Shown here one piece after another: positions 1 through 11,379 of a stretch of DNA of 49,812 nt (position 1 is the first letter of the stretch; each line of letters starts with the position of its first letter). Below the pieces are notes generated by a model, which worked only from the letters and a program-made list of their open reading frames with translations, was not told the DNA's origin and did no database searches. The DNA is from Symbiodinium natans. Lineage: Eukaryota > Sar > Dinophyceae > Suessiales > Symbiodiniaceae. The position numbers and the translations under genes are program-made. The stretch covers positions 102,501 through 152,312 of the forward strand of contig CAJNDS010000019.1 of NCBI GenBank assembly GCA_905221605.1, read 5' to 3'.

Positions 1-173
1 TGAAACTGCGCAAGCTGTCCTGGGTCGAGGGCTGAGAAGGTTTGATTTATAGTGTTGAGGGGCCCTTTTGGCTTAAGGGTTCCAGGCTAAGGGATTCTAT
101 AGAGACCATCCAAGATAGCTTCACTAAGGAAGATTCCTTCGTGCATGATTGTGGTCTTGAACAATCAAGGCCT

Positions 174-347
174 AAACCCTCCCAAACCCTAAACCTGAAC
201 CCTGAACCCTGAACTCTAAACCCTAAACCCTAAACCCTAAACCCTGAACCCTGAACCCTAAACCCTAAACCCTAACCCCAAACCCCAAACCAGAAACCCT
301 AAACCCTGAACCCTGAACCCTAAACTACTGAACCCTAAACCTGTTTA
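174..347 (-). repeat. Interstitial CCCTAAA/CCCTGAA array
   Basis: About 20 telomere-type heptamers with CCCTGAA and CCCCAAA variants. Confidence 0.92.
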
Positions 348-597
348 AACGCTTCTGGGCGCCTTAATGGCAACCTAAGAGCGTGGTGCTTCCAAGTTCG
401 GGTCTCTTCGGAAAAGGTCCTTGCCATGAGGGATGAAACAAAAACGGTTCGTTCATGCAGGGGGGGTTTAGATGAGGGTAAACCCGAAAAACCGATTTCG
501 AGCCCCCCCCCCCCCACCCCCCTCCCTCCAAACCCCGCCTGCAACAGATGCCCTTTGCGTTTGATGCAGGGCAGGTGGGATGACGGCGACCTTAATA

Positions 598-820
598 ACC
601 CCTAAACCCTAAACCCTAAACCCTAAACCCTAAACCCTAAACCCTAAGGGGGCTATTGCTGGATCTGTCCCTGGCTGATCGGACGAGTGGGAGGACGAGG
701 ACTCCCGAGAGCCAGACCCCATGCTGGCATCCGGCTGGTCCTTCTCCTTCACCTACACCCCTAAGCCCTAAGCCCTAAGCCCTAAGCCCTAAACCCTAAA
801 CCCTAAACCCTAAACCCTCG
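598..820 (-). repeat. Two CCCTAAA arrays, one with CCCTAAG units
   Basis: Perfect CCCTAAA at 598-647; CCCTAAG then CCCTAAA at 759-817. GC-rich unique DNA lies between. Confidence 0.92.
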
Positions 821-934
821 GCCACCAGCTGGTCTCTTCTCTGGCACCTCCGGCTTGTGCAAGGCTCGTCTGGCGTTGGTGACAGTGCCCGACCCAGCCG
901 GCCTTTTCTGAACCAGCCGGCCTTCCTCGGGTTT

Positions 935-1395
935 AAGGGCTTAAGGGCTTTAGGGTTTAGGGCCAGGGTTTAGGGTTTTAGGGTTTATAGAGTTCATTGG
1001 GCTTTAGGGGTTTCTCTCCCTCCTCCTTTCTGCCAACCGAACCCTAAAGCCCCCAAAGCCCTAAACCCCAGAAACCTTAAACCCCCTAAAGCCCTAAACC
1101 GTAAACACTCCCTAAACCCTAGCCCCAAACCCTAAATCCGAAACCCTAGCCCTAAACCCTAAACCCCAAAAAGGTAGAAACCTCCAGCCTCCGACTGCCG
1201 GTCCCATCTGTGGGTTGGTGGCCATGCTGCCTCCGCCTTCAACCCCAAACCCTTTTCAGGGGTTTAGGGCTAGGGTTTAGGGTTTAGGGTTTAGGGTTTG
1301 GGGTTTGGGGTTTAGGGTTTAGGGTTTAGGGTTTAGGGTTGAGGGTTTAGGGTCGAGCCCTCAACCCATTTCAAGGGTTTAGGGTTTTAGGGTTG
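935..1395 (+). repeat. Mixed TTTAGGG and CCCTAAA arrays facing each other
   Basis: TTTAGGG at 935-990, CCCTAAA-type at 1,040-1,170, TTTAGGG/TTTGGGG at 1,258-1,395. Confidence 0.88.
1195..1242 (+). repeat. Family F exon-like module (GP-ICG-LVA)
   Basis: GGTCCCATCTGTGGGTTGGT and GGCCATGCTGCC can be read as GPICGLVAMLP. See also 2413, 3211, 4710, 5911, 6866 and 34,121. Confidence 0.6.
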
Positions 1396-1959
1396 CGGGT
1401 TCAGGGGGCCAGATTCCCCAAATCCCCCACGCCCCCTTGGCCCGTGTAGATCCCTTCCATACCCCTAGTGCCCTCCCATACTTCGTAGAACCCTCATAGA
1501 TGGCAAACCCACCGGAAAGCAAAGCTTTCTTGAAGCTGTCCTGAACTAAGCCCTGTACCCGGTTCGGGGTTTAGGGTTTAGGGTTTCGGGATAGGGATTA
1601 GGGTTTAGGGATATAAGGCTTTTGGGGGGTGTAGGATTGTTTTGGTGTCTCGGCTGTTGGGAAGTTTGGGGTTTTAGGGGTGTTCGGAATGCCTAAGCTG
1701 AGCATCGCTCGCGGTATATCCCAAAGCAGCCATTGCGGCACGCGCGCTGCGAACCCTCAATCCTAAGCCACGCAGGACTTAGGGTTTAGGGTTTAGGGTT
1801 TAGGGTTTCAGATCCCTCGGCAACCCAAAAGCCAGTCCATGCCCGCGAACCTACAAATGCAGAGCGAAAGGGAGAGAGAGAGAGAGAGAGCCTAAACCCT
1901 AAACCCTAAAACCTAAACCCCAAACCCTAAACCCCAAACCCTGAGAGAGCAGTAAAGTC

Positions 1960-2085
1960 CAGTTACATGGACCCTTAATCTGGTCCCTAACCTCTTGTAA
2001 AGCTTTTGATGTCTGGGCCCGTTCTTCTGCAAAGGTATATAAGGGGTGTACCTTTTTAAGGGCCCCTGCTAAGGTGCAACTACCC
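1960..2085. repeat. Family D palindrome (CATGGACCCTTAATNTGGNCCC), degenerate
   Basis: Left arm AGTTACATGGACCCTTAATC, right arm TTTAAGGGCCCCTGCTAAGG. Confidence 0.55.
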
Positions 2086-2412
2086 TACCCCAGTGGCCTC
2101 AGGCACTCCAGCATCGACTCAACGTCGGCAGAACCCCTAAAAACCCACACACAGACACACCGCAAACCCAAGCTAAGAAGCCCTAAATAAGCCCCCGAAA
2201 ACCCTAAACCCTGTAAACTCTACACACCTCAACCGTTAAGAAAAAACCCTGTAAACCCTGAACACCCTACACACCAAAACCCTCATCCCTGAACCCTAAA
2301 CCCTAAAAAAAACCCAAAAAACCCTGACACCCCCCCCCCCCCCCCCAAAAAAAAAAAAAAAAAAACAAAAAACACCGCAAGCCCTACACACCAAAAAGGC
2401 AAAAGCGCGCCT

Positions 2413-2464
2413 AGGCCGAGACCCATCTGTGGCTTCGTGGCAGCGGCTGCCATCGGTGCCGCCG
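2413..2464 (+). repeat. Family F exon-like module
   Basis: GACCCATCTGTGGCTTCGTG GCAGCGGCTGCC reads RPICGFVAAAA in the same register as the 1,195 copy. Confidence 0.6.
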
Positions 2465-2477
2465 CCCCTCGAAGGAG

Positions 2478-2670
2478 AGGGTTTAGGGTTTAGGGTTTGG
2501 GGTTTGGGGTTTGGGGTTTAGGGTTTAGGGTTTCGGGCTTGGGAGTTGGGGTTTAGGGGGTTTCGGGGGTTTAGGGTTTAGGGTTTAGGGCTTGGGTTTT
2601 GGAGTTTCGGGGTTTAGGGGTAGGGTTTAGGGCTTAGTTCGGGTTTAGGGTTTCGGATTTGGGGTTTAGG
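2478..2670 (+). repeat. TTTAGGG/TTTGGGG/TTTCGGG array
   Basis: More than 20 heptamers and hexamer variants. Confidence 0.9.
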
Positions 2671-2781
2671 AGTAGGTAAGGCTCGCGGGTCAGGGGCTTC
2701 AGAGGCATGGAGCTACAATTTTACGGACTTGTTCAGAGACGTTGGCCTGTATGGCTCTGAAGTGTGGGCTGTCCCGGCTTC

Positions 2782-2835
2782 AGCCCTAAACCCTAAACCC
2801 TAAACCCTAAACCCTAAACCCTAAACCCTAAACCC
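2782..2835 (-). repeat. Perfect CCCTAAA array
   Basis: Seven and a half uninterrupted units. Confidence 0.95.
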
Positions 2836-3210
2836 ACGAGGCCTCCATACTCGTGTGCGTTTTCTTGAAGGACTTGCGGCCCGGCTAGGGGCGTCGACGG
2901 CATACCAAGCATGGCGGAGGCTGCACTGCCATGGCACCTTCCTTCTACCCAGACCCCTGAGAGGACTGGGGTTTAGGGTTTAGGGTTTAGGGTTTAGGGT
3001 TTCGGGTTTAGGTTTTCGGTTTTAGGGTTTATTCCTCCCAGGGGCCTGGGCAAGGGTGTGGGGATACTTTTCAGGCGAGCACTAATGAGGTCACCGAATT
3101 CAGAAGCCTTTGTAGAGCCTTGGGGAAGTCTGAGGGAGGCCGCGAGCTCTGTCTGCTATTTCAACCCACAACTCCTACCTTCGAACCCTAAATGGAACCC
3201 TTCCAGGAGG

Positions 3211-3266
3211 CCCTGCCTAGCCCCATCTGCGGATTCGTCGCCACGCTGGCTCGCCGGCGTACCCTA
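3211..3266 (+). repeat. Family F exon-like module
   Basis: GCCCCATCTGCGGATTCGTC GCCACGCTGGCT reads SPICGFVATLA; it is located in a non-repeat stretch with an open frame (3058-3267) that may be chance. Confidence 0.6.
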
Positions 3267-4144
3267 GACTCCCTCCTGAATTAAACCCTAACCCTCTTTT
3301 GGAACCACCTAACTCAAGCCTGACTCCCCTAATTGACCCCCTAAACTCCCTAAGCCTTCAAGCCAAAACCTTAATCAAAGCCCTAATTTCTCCCCCTAAG
3401 CGAAGCCCAAACCCCACACCCTGAACCCTGAATCCTAAACTTTAGCCCGAAGCACTCTCGACTCCTGGGTTTGCCACCGCTAGGCTGTGGGGTTTAGGGT
3501 TTAGGGTCCAGATTTTAAAGGTCCCTGTGTTCTTCGCCTGGGAAAGAGAAGTTGCTGCTTAGAGACTGGAGAAAGTCTGCATTGTTGCTGTTTCTCAGAA
3601 CAGAACTACATTCAAGATCTCCTAAACCATAAACCCAAGATCCCCTTAAGCCTAAACCCTAAACAAAACAGAGGCTGCATACCTTACCGGATACGAGCTG
3701 GTCACCCCTTGAACGACTGCTTCAGCGAGGCTTTTCGGGTTTAGGGTTTCAGCATTATAGGCTTCACGGCTGTAGGGTCTAGGACCTACAGTGCAGGTTT
3801 TCGGGATTCAGGGCTTGGGTTGTGGGTTAGTAGGGTTTCGATCTTCGGGCACAGAGAACTGAACTGGCATTTGGATTGCCCCAACAGTCACACAACTACC
3901 CGAAGAAATGCCGGCCAGGAAGCTCAAAACATAAAAGTCTCAGGCAACACAAGAAGCCCTACCTCCAAAGGCGGCTGCGAGACGTTAACTGTGGTTTAAG
4001 ACTTGTGGATGACTGCTGTTTAAGGTTTCATGAGATCTTGGATGACTTGGGCAGTTTCTATGGCTCCAAAAGATCTCAAAAAGCGAGTCAAAAAGCGAGA
4101 AATATAGGTTCAAGCAGCTATCAGCTATCAACTATCTCTCAAGT

Positions 4145-4325
4145 AAGGGGTATAAGGAGGGACCCTAGAAGGGACCTATAATCCTATTCCCCTATACAAC
4201 CCTATATCGACCTGACATAGCCCCCCACATACCTAAGCAGCCCCTGCGCAACCCCTGAAAAACCCCTATAAGGTCCCTTGTAAAGGGTCCCTCGTTTGGT
4301 CCCTTGACTCAAGCAACCCCCAGTT
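4145..4325. repeat. Palindromic GGGACCCT-rich element related to family D
   Basis: AAGGAGGGACCCTAGAAGGG on the left faces AAGGTCCCTTGTAAAGGGTC on the right; the middle is CCTATA-rich. Confidence 0.5.
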
Positions 4326-4413
4326 GAAGACTGGGAGGCTTTGCTTTGGGCCTTAGGCTTCGGGGCCCCTAAGCTCTAAATCCCCACACCCGACATTGAG
4401 GTTTAAGGGATTC

Positions 4414-4519
4414 ATCTTGGGAACTTCCCCCTTGTACAAACAGTCCTCAATAGGGATTATAATAGGGGGTACTAGAATCCCTATTAAGGAGCTGTTAGAA
4501 GAAGAGGGAACATCCCAAA
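4414..4519. repeat. Family C palindrome (GGGA-TTCCCCC...GGGAACATCCC)
   Basis: Arms CTTGGGAACTTCCCCCTTGT and AGAAGAGGGAACATCCCAA, with CAGTCCTCAATAGGGATT facing CCCTATTAAGGAGCTGTTAG. Confidence 0.7.
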
Positions 4520-4557
4520 AAATATTCCGTAACCCTAAACCCTACACCCTAAACCCT

Positions 4558-4690
4558 TAGATAAGAGGGTATTGGAATCCCCAGATAGTATAAAAGGGGG
4601 TACTAGAATCCCTAAACCCTGAAGTCGAAACCCTAAACCCTAAACCCTACTAAGGAGCTGTTAGTATAAAAGGGTACATCCCAAGTAATC
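4558..4690. repeat. Family C palindrome, second copy interrupted by CCCTAAA
   Basis: It shares TACTAGAATCCCTA and AAGGAGCTGTTAGTATAAAA with the first copy; a short CCCTAAA array sits inside. Confidence 0.6.
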
Positions 4691-4709
4691 GTCCTTGTTC
4701 ATCGGTGGC

Positions 4710-4766
4710 CTGGTGCCCCTCCTGGACCCATCTGCGGTGCAGTCGCACCCGGCTGGCCTGTTCTGT
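4710..4766 (+). repeat. Family F exon-like module
   Basis: TGGACCCATCTGCGGTGCAG TCGCACCCGGCTGG reads GPICGAVAPGW. Confidence 0.6.
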
Positions 4767-5224
4767 TTAGGGTTTAGGGTTTAGGGTTTAGGGTTTAAGG
4801 TTTAAGGTTTAGGGTTTCGGGTTTAGGGACCGCAAAACTCTCCACCCTGACAGGGTTTAGGGTGTAGGGATCCAGGGTTTAAGGTGTGGGGCTTAAAGGC
4901 TACTTCCCCAAAACAGCTCTAGTAAGCCCGAAAAAAAACACGAAAGACCAACCTAATGGCCCGAACGACCTTTAGAGCCCTCAGAGATTCCTAAGGAGCC
5001 AGTTGCATCAGAAACGTTTCCTGCTGGCGCCGGTGAGTTGGCTTCAGGGTTGCAGTCAGGGCCAAGGACTTACCCAGAAAGCCAATATCCTTTGCTTGCG
5101 GATTAAACCTCAAACCATCCAGGGATGTTTTTGAACCCTAATCCCGACTCCCGAAACCCTAAACCCTAAATCTGCTTAAGGTAGGATCCCTTCAGCCTAA
5201 ACCCTGAACCCAAAGCACTAAAAT

Positions 5225-5690
5225 CCCTAACCCCTAAGCCCGCATCATGAGTCTATTTTTAAGCTTTTGCCGAAGACGCGTTTTTGATGTTTTTTGGGGC
5301 GCATCGGCTACCCACAAGAGCATGCATCATGAGCATCAGTGGGTTGGGTCTGGGGTTTCGAATGCGGCTGAGAGCTTGGAACCCGCAGAAAACACTGTAA
5401 ATACCGTGGTTTTCGTGCTGTTACGGACCTTTCCGTTTTGAGGCCGGCATACGCCCCCATAAGCCACGCATGCCTGGAGGCCGGAGCCGCTGATGCTCAT
5501 GCAGGGGTGCGCATCATCGAGGCTTCGTTTCTCTTTGGGGATCCGAGGGGGCGAGCATCCTGGGGGGAGGGAGGGGGCGGTTTAGGCCGAAGGACGCTGC
5601 CTGAGCATGGCGCTCAACGTGCCCGGCTGTGGGCGACAGCCCCTTTAGATTTAAGGGTTTAGGGTTTGAGGGGTTTAGGGTTGTTTCGGG
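5225..5690. other. Non-repeat island, nothing recognised
   Basis: About 450 bp with repeated GCATCATGAG/GCATCATCGAG words and two adjacent plus-strand frames (5247-5441, 5438-5662). No domain is recognised. Confidence 0.3.
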
Positions 5691-5910
5691 TTCGGGTTAA
5701 AGGGGTTTCGGGATTTAGGGTTTAGGGTTGAGGGGAGACCCTTGACGCTGTTGATGCATTGGGATGATTTGAAGGGGGGAATTACTGGAAAGTGTCTGGG
5801 CTACATAGGATTTTGCAGGATCAGTGGCCGCCCAAACCCTAAACCCTTTAAATCCTACACTCAAAACTCCGAACCCGAAATCCCGCAGTTTGGAGCTTAG
5901 GGAAAGGGGG

Positions 5911-5960
5911 CCTGGCACGTGCAGCCCCTGCGGTGCTGTCGCACCGGCCGCCCCTGGCTT
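5911..5960 (+). repeat. Family F module, degenerate
   Basis: CAGCCCCTGCGGTGCTGTCG CACCGGCCGCCCC matches the 4,710 copy at most positions with the ATCTG core changed. Confidence 0.45.
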
Positions 5961-6073
5961 GAGGGTTTAGGGTTGCGGGTTTAGGGTTGAGACGAAGCGC
6001 GGGAAAAAGGCAAGTCATGAGATCTAGCCACCGGCACGCCCCACACCCCACACGTTCATAGGGGTTAGGGTTC

Positions 6074-6430
6074 AGCCCTAAACCCTAAACCCTAAACCCT
6101 AAACCCTAAACCCTAAACCCTAAACCCTAAACCCTAAACTAATCCTAAACCCTAAACCCCTTAAACCCTAAACCCTTTTAGGGCTACGGCTACTTGCCAT
6201 GTTGAGACGCTCGATGTGCGACGGGGGATGCAGCTACCGACTTGGAGGTTCATGCCCTCCAAAGCTCGCTTTACAGGGTCTAGGGTTTGGTGAAGGTTTG
6301 GGGTTTGGGGTTTGGGGTTTGGGGTTTGGGGTTTAGGGTTTAGGGTTTAGGGTTTAGGGTTTAGGGTTTAGGGTTTAGGGTTTAGGGTTTAGGATTTAGC
6401 GTTTAGGGTTTCGGGTTTAGGGTTTAGGGT
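6074..6430. repeat. Head-to-head CCCTAAA (6074-6180) and TTTAGGG (6288-6430) arrays
   Basis: Both are long and nearly perfect, with 110 bp of unique DNA between. Confidence 0.95.
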
Positions 6431-6865
6431 TAGCAATTTCAGGGCGATGCCAATCAGTCTTTAAAAACCTCAAAGGGAGGTGTAGGTCAGTTCTTTCAGT
6501 TCTCAAAACGATGGTCTCTTTTGGCTCCCAACCCCAAACTCCTTAACCAAAAACCCTAAATCCTGAGTGCTCAACTATATGATTGAGGTGCCTTCGCTCG
6601 AAAGAGTCCCTATGTAGTCAAAGATCTCTTTCGGATAATGAAGGAGACATGTTGCTCCCCGAGCCATAAACCCGAAGCTGTGAACCCCTCACCCAAATTC
6701 GGTTTTAAAGCCCTAAGCCCCAAACTCTGAACCATAACCCCCCAAACTCTGAACCCTAAACCCTAAAGCACAAACTCCTCCCCAAACCCTAAACCCTAAA
6801 AGTCCGCAAGCCCTAAACTAACCCTAAACGCTAAACCCTAAACCCTAGCTTCCTTCATTCAAACA

Positions 6866-6922
6866 GGGCTGCCTGGACTCATCTGCGGGCGCGTGACGGC
6901 CGTGGAGTAGCCGCCTGCGCCA
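6866..6922 (+). repeat. Family F module
   Basis: GCCTGGACTCATCTGCGGGC GCGTGACGGCC reads GLICGRVTA before an in-frame TAG. Confidence 0.55.
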
Positions 6923-6979
6923 CTCAGAGTGTCAGGGCTCAGGGGGCTCCTTCAGCCCTTTCGTGGACTTGTGCCGCAA

Positions 6980-7245
6980 GACTCCAGCAAGCAAGCTCAG
7001 GGAAAAACCTCGTTTAAGAAAAACCCTGAGCTCCGCCGACCTGCAAACTATACAGACCAGCCAGCCTGTGCGCACACCCCACTGCCAAGAGACAAGCGGA
7101 AAACCCAACACCCCACACCACACCCAAGCCAAAACCAACCCAAAACCCAAAGCACCAACCAAGAAAAAACCCAAGCAAAGGAAAACCAAAGAAGACCCAG
7201 CACGAACCCCTGGCAGAGAGGAGGGCGAGCAACTGGAGCCCTACA
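6980..7245. other. A/C-rich low-complexity stretch
   Basis: The plus strand is strongly A+C biased (AAACCCAA, CCAAGCAAAGG words). Open frames occur in four of six frames because the bias removes stop codons; none is supported. Confidence 0.6.
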
Positions 7246-7959
7246 CACGGGGCTTAGGGTCTAGAGTTTAGGGTTTCGGGTTCAGGGTTTAGGGTTTAGG
7301 GTTTAGGGTTTTAGCAGGCTTGGCAGTTCAAGATCCCAAGTTTCAGAGTAGCTTGGGGTCTCAGACCCAGGTCTTCTGCGGTCTCCTTCGGACCCCGAAA
7401 CGCGCCTCGCTCCCTCATGTGCCTTCCTAGAGCTTTTAGGGTTTAGGGCGTTTAGGGCGTTTAGGGTGTTTGGGGTGTTTTGGGGTTGGGGGTTTGGTCC
7501 AGGGCTTCTAGGGTTTCATGGGTTTTGCAGGGCTTTTCCGGCTTGTAGACTCCGTAGGGTTTAGGCAGCTCCGGCTTAGGGCCCTGAACCCCCAAACCCT
7601 AAACCCTGAACCCTTAACCCTCTCACCCTAAACCCTAAGCAGCCGAGCCCTGAACCCTATTCATCCCCCACAGTCCGTGAACCCCAAGAGCCCCGTAACC
7701 AAGAAGCTTCCGCAACTCATACACCTCGGGGTTTACGGTTTAAGGTTTGGGGAGGTTTAGGGTGTAGGGGTCGACATGAACCCCGGCAAGTATGATTGCA
7801 TAACCTACGCTGTTCGAATCCTGCCTAAAGCCTACGTATAAATCCTGTACTCTGTAGGCCCTACAGTGTAGGGGCCCATTTCGTTCCCAGAGGGGGGAAT
7901 CCCTAAATCCTGAACTCTAAAACCCTAAACCCTAAACCCTCAACCCTAATACCCTAAGA

Positions 7960-8094
7960 ATGGCTGACGATGAGGAGACGAGGTTCTCCTTGACTTCGAA
8001 GGTTCCGACGCTGCTATGCTTTGGCTCATCGAAGATGTGCCATGAGGGGAAGTCTTGTGCGCCAACTGCTCTTGATGGCCACGAAGAAAACTGA
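7960..8094 (+). CDS. Possible 44-codon small ORF
   Basis: An ATG in AAGAATGGCT opens a frame MADDEETRFSLTSKVPTLLC continuing to GHEEN and a TGA. It begins right after a CCCTAAA array and ends just before a TTTAGGG array, so it fills the whole non-repeat spacer. No family is recognised and the length is easily reached by chance. Confidence 0.25.
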   Translation: MADDEETRFSLTSKVPTLLCFGSSKMCHEGKSCAPTALDGHEEN

Positions 8095-8269
8095 AAAAGT
8101 TGTTTAGGGTTTAGGGTTTAGGGGTTAAAAGGTCGGGGTTGAGGTTTGAGGGCTTGGGTTTAGGCTTTGGGAATAAAGTTTAGGGTTTAGGGTTGAGTAT
8201 CATCAAGTGCTCCTCCCCGAGGAGCAATCTTGGGATTGAGGGCTGAGGGCTTAGGTGTAGACACCCTCA

Positions 8270-8545
8270 ACCCCCAAACCCCTAACCGTAAGCCCAAAAC
8301 GCCCTAAACCCCAAACCCCAAACCCCAAACCCTAAACCCTAAGCCCTAGACCCTAAACCCTGAACCCTAAACCCCAAAAACCCTGGAAGTTCCCCGGAGA
8401 GGCCTGCCGCAGGCCGCTTGCCCCTGAGCTGCTCAGGGTCTGGGAGGCGCTGTTCAGGGTTTAGGGGGCCTTTAGGGTTTAGGGTTTGGGGTTTGGGGTT
8501 TGGGGTTTAGGGTTTAGGGTTTGGGGTTTAGGGTTTAGGGTAACC
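8270..8545. repeat. CCCTAAA/CCCCAAA array followed by TTTAGGG/TTTGGGG array
   Basis: CCCTAAA-type units at 8,270-8,385 and TTTAGGG-type at 8,455-8,542 in opposite orientation. Confidence 0.9.
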
Positions 8546-9195
8546 TGAAATCCTAAACCCCTAACCTTACATGCCACACCGCAAAGCCTCAACCCTGTCA
8601 GTCCATGAGGCCTGAGCCTCAACCGTGAGATAAAGATGAAGAGTGCGGCAACTGAAGAGTGCAGGGTTTTAGAGCTGAGGGCTGATGATTTACGAACCTA
8701 TCCCTAAACCCTAAACCCTAAACCCTAAACCCTAGACCCCAAACGCTAAATCCTAAACCCTGGACCCTGTAAACCCTTGTATAGGGCTTGGGGATTAAGA
8801 GCTGATGGGGGTCTAGGGTTCTAGTCTCGGGTTCACCCGTAAGCGACACTACAAACTAGTGGCCTCGCAGCCGCTTGGAAGCTCTGTTGACTTGGTAACT
8901 AAGAGCTGGGATATGAGATTCTCATAGGGTTTCTAGGGGAGACTAAGTAGAGATGCTAAGTCTAAAAGGGCTTGCAAGTAAAGAGTTCAAACGCAGGCTT
9001 GGGAAACCGAAGCCCGCTACCCTCAACCCTGAACTCCAACCTTCTAAATGTAGTTGGGGGGTGGGGGGTGGGGGGTTTAGGGTTTAACCCTAAACTCCTG
9101 AACCCTACAGCCCAAACCCTAGATCCTAAACCTCAAGCCCTCAACCCTGAGTCTCGGACTCACAGTGTTCCTGACCTCAGCTGGGCTTGCACTGT

Positions 9196-9350
9196 GCTTG
9201 GAGGTTCATGGTACTTACTAACCAATTATAACTGTACTTATACCCCTACTTATAATACCCCTAAAGGGCCTTATAGGGGTTATCCCTATTATAAGTAGGG
9301 TTATAAGCCCAGTTATAAGTGGTTATTAAGTCCCATGAACCGACAAGTGC
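9196..9350. repeat. Family A palindrome (TTGGAGGTTCATGG arms), full copy
   Basis: Left arm CTTGGAGGTTCATGGTACTT then ACTAACCA; right arm TGGTTATTAAGTCCCATGAAC. Inside, CTTATAACC-type blocks and their inverses (GGTTATAAG) continue the pairing over almost the whole 155 bp. No ORF is supported. Confidence 0.88.
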
Positions 9351-9544
9351 CACGGCCGGACGCTGCACATTGAGGCCACAGCTTAGGCTTTAAGGGTTTC
9401 GGGTTTGGGGTTTAAGGGGTCTTTTCGGGCCCCCTGTTTGCGTAAATCCCCTACATGTACAAAACGAAGCCTAAACCTTCAGACGCCAAAAAGACAGGAC
9501 ATTACACTGGAACCTGAAAACCAAGACGCTATTACACTCCAAGC

Positions 9545-9662
9545 CTCCCAAGCGCCCTAGTTGGAAATTGTAAGTGGGGTTGTAAGAACCCTAAACTGAG
9601 TTATAAATCTAGCTACCATACGTGTAACCCTACTTAGAACTACTCATGCACCTCCAAGTAGT
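9545..9662. repeat. Family A palindrome, right-arm copy
   Basis: Ends with ACTACTCATGCACCTCCAAG, preceded by GTGTAACCCTACTTAGAAC. The left part (TTGTAAGTGGGGTTGTAAG) is eroded. Confidence 0.55.
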
Positions 9663-9983
9663 AGAAGTAGTAGCCCTAAAGCTTAATAAACCCTAAACCT
9701 TAAACCCTAAACTGCTCCCAAGCGCCCTAAGCTCTCTCAGCGCAAAGCACTTCCTTGGCGTTCTCGCTCTTACTAACCAGGGAAACACCTCCTTTGCGTT
9801 CTCGCTCGAGTGACGTTGCCCAGAAATAAACCCTCCAAATTCTGAGCTCTCCACCTTGAAATAGGGGCCCAAAAAACCACGTAAACATAAGGATCCTACT
9901 ATTGGGGTATAAGGCCCCAATAACGGGGATTTTTGGGGGTACCTTCAGAATGAATGACGCAGCCCTGACCGCCTAAAACCTAA

Positions 9984-10060
9984 TAGGGTTTAGGGTTTAG
10001 GGTTTAGGGTTTAGGGTTTAGGGTTTAGGGTTTAGGGTTTAGGGTTTAGGGTTTAGGGCT
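9984..10060 (+). repeat. Perfect TTTAGGG array
   Basis: About eleven uninterrupted units. Confidence 0.97.
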
Positions 10061-10147
10061 AAACCCTAAACTTGCAGGACTCAGGGTTTCTTTCGGGTTC
10101 TAGGAGTCTAGAGCTCAGGGGAAGTCCATCCCCCAAACCTTAAACCC

Positions 10148-10263
10148 TACTTGGAGGTCCATGGGTGGTGGTAAGTAGGGCTACAAGCATAGTAACTATG
10201 CGTAGAACCACGGTTTAGGGTTCAGGGTTTTCATATTACAACCTCACTTCTGCTCTCCAAGTA
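10148..10263. repeat. Family A palindrome, degenerate copy
   Basis: Left arm ACTTGGAGGTCCATGGGTGG with GTAAGTAGGGCTACAAGC; the right end is weak (CTGCTCTCCAAGTA) with telomere-like units in the middle. Confidence 0.6.
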
Positions 10264-10645
10264 CACCCTAAACCCTAGGTGCAGTGCTCGGAGCCCTGGG
10301 CACTGAACTCCTGAACCCCCCTCCCGCAGGCGCCCCCTAAACCCTAAACACCCGAAACCCTAAACTCTAAACCCTGAACCCTAAACCCTAAACCCTAACC
10401 CCCCTCCCCCAAAACCCCCTTAGCGCTTGGCACATCTCCCGAAGGCGCTTGCCCACGTCTGTGAACTTCGGTCGCCGCTTCTCCTGCGCAGGGACTCGGC
10501 CCTTGAACCCTCAACCCTAAATTAGGGTTTAGAGTTTAGGGTTTAGGGTTTAGGGTTTAAACCCCAAACCCTAAACCCTAAACCCCAAAGTCTAAGCCCC
10601 AAACCCTAAGCCGCACTTAGGGTTTAGGCTTCAACCCTAAAACCC

Positions 10646-10784
10646 TTAATCCCGTCCCCCTAATATTAAAACCCCCCCTACCCCCTAATACTTAATCTCC
10701 CCCCAACATAGTTATATTGTAGTATATTGGGGGGTTTTTAATATTAGGGGTAGGAGGGGTTTAATATTAGGGGGAGGGATTAAC
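10646..10784. repeat. Family E palindrome (AATCCCNNCCCCCTAATATT)
   Basis: Left arm AATCCCGTCCCCCTAATATT, right arm AATATTAGGGGGAGGGATT. A second nested pair (CCCCTAATACTTAA / TTTTTAATATTAGGGG) lies inside. Confidence 0.88.
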
Positions 10785-10862
10785 CCCTGAACATGGGGTC
10801 GAAGATCTCCATTTCCTGAATTCAGGATTGTTCCTGTACTATAGGGACCTTTCTAGTTTGTA

Positions 10863-10953
10863 TAGGGTTTAGGGTTTAGGGTTTAGGGTTTAGGGTTTAG
10901 GGTTTAGGGTTTAGGGTTTAGGGTTTAGGGTTTAGGGTTTAGGGTTTAGGGTA
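10863..10953 (+). repeat. Perfect TTTAGGG array, edge of the array-free island
   Basis: About thirteen units. Apart from short runs near 11,110, this is the last array before a 5.9 kb region without them. Confidence 0.97.
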
Positions 10954-11379
10954 CCTCGAATACCTGAAACTAGGTTGGGACCCTTGCTATGAATCGTCCG
11001 CCGAGTCCGTAAGGGTCCGGGTCCGGGCAAGGATTTTCAGCCCTGCACATGGCTTCATGTTGCAATACTCTCCGTGTGTTCTTAGTAGGGAATGAAGTAA
11101 CGAGGTGTAGGGTTTAGGGTTTAGGGTCTAGGGTTTATGTACTTTGTATCCCCCTATATATATATATATAAAATCTTCAAAGGATTATAGAGGGTACCTC
11201 ATTGAACACAGCAAGTACTAGGTTGGAACCCTTTGAAATATGATTCCTAAATGGGATCCCTGTGAGTCCCAATAAGGGGACATGGAAAAGAAGCATCCCA
11301 GGGTCCGACCTAGAAAATCTCAGAGTGCTGGCCGCCACCCTAAACCCTAAACTCGAGTCCGTAGACCTTAAACCCTGAG

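Larger units (their letters stand above)
3640..5160. other. Gene-free stretch with scattered arrays and palindromes
   Basis: Holds the palindromes at 4145, 4414 and 4558, a family F module and short telomere-like arrays (4,766-4,830). The frame 3876-4181 is plausible only by length. Confidence 0.5.

Noticed and set aside
60-85. Possible dinoflagellate spliced-leader relic (CCCTTTTGGCTTAAG)
   Set aside because: The 3' half resembles the leader, but only about 15 of 21 positions match and no downstream gene start is present.
174-347. A true chromosome end
   Set aside because: Arrays are short, mixed in orientation and occur throughout; nothing marks a terminus.
6929-7271. Overlapping 60-111 codon frames in an A/C-rich region
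   Set aside because: Open in four frames because of base bias; no recognisable protein.
7810-7824. B-box-like TGTTCGAATCCTG
   Set aside because: No A box or cloverleaf upstream; single short motif.
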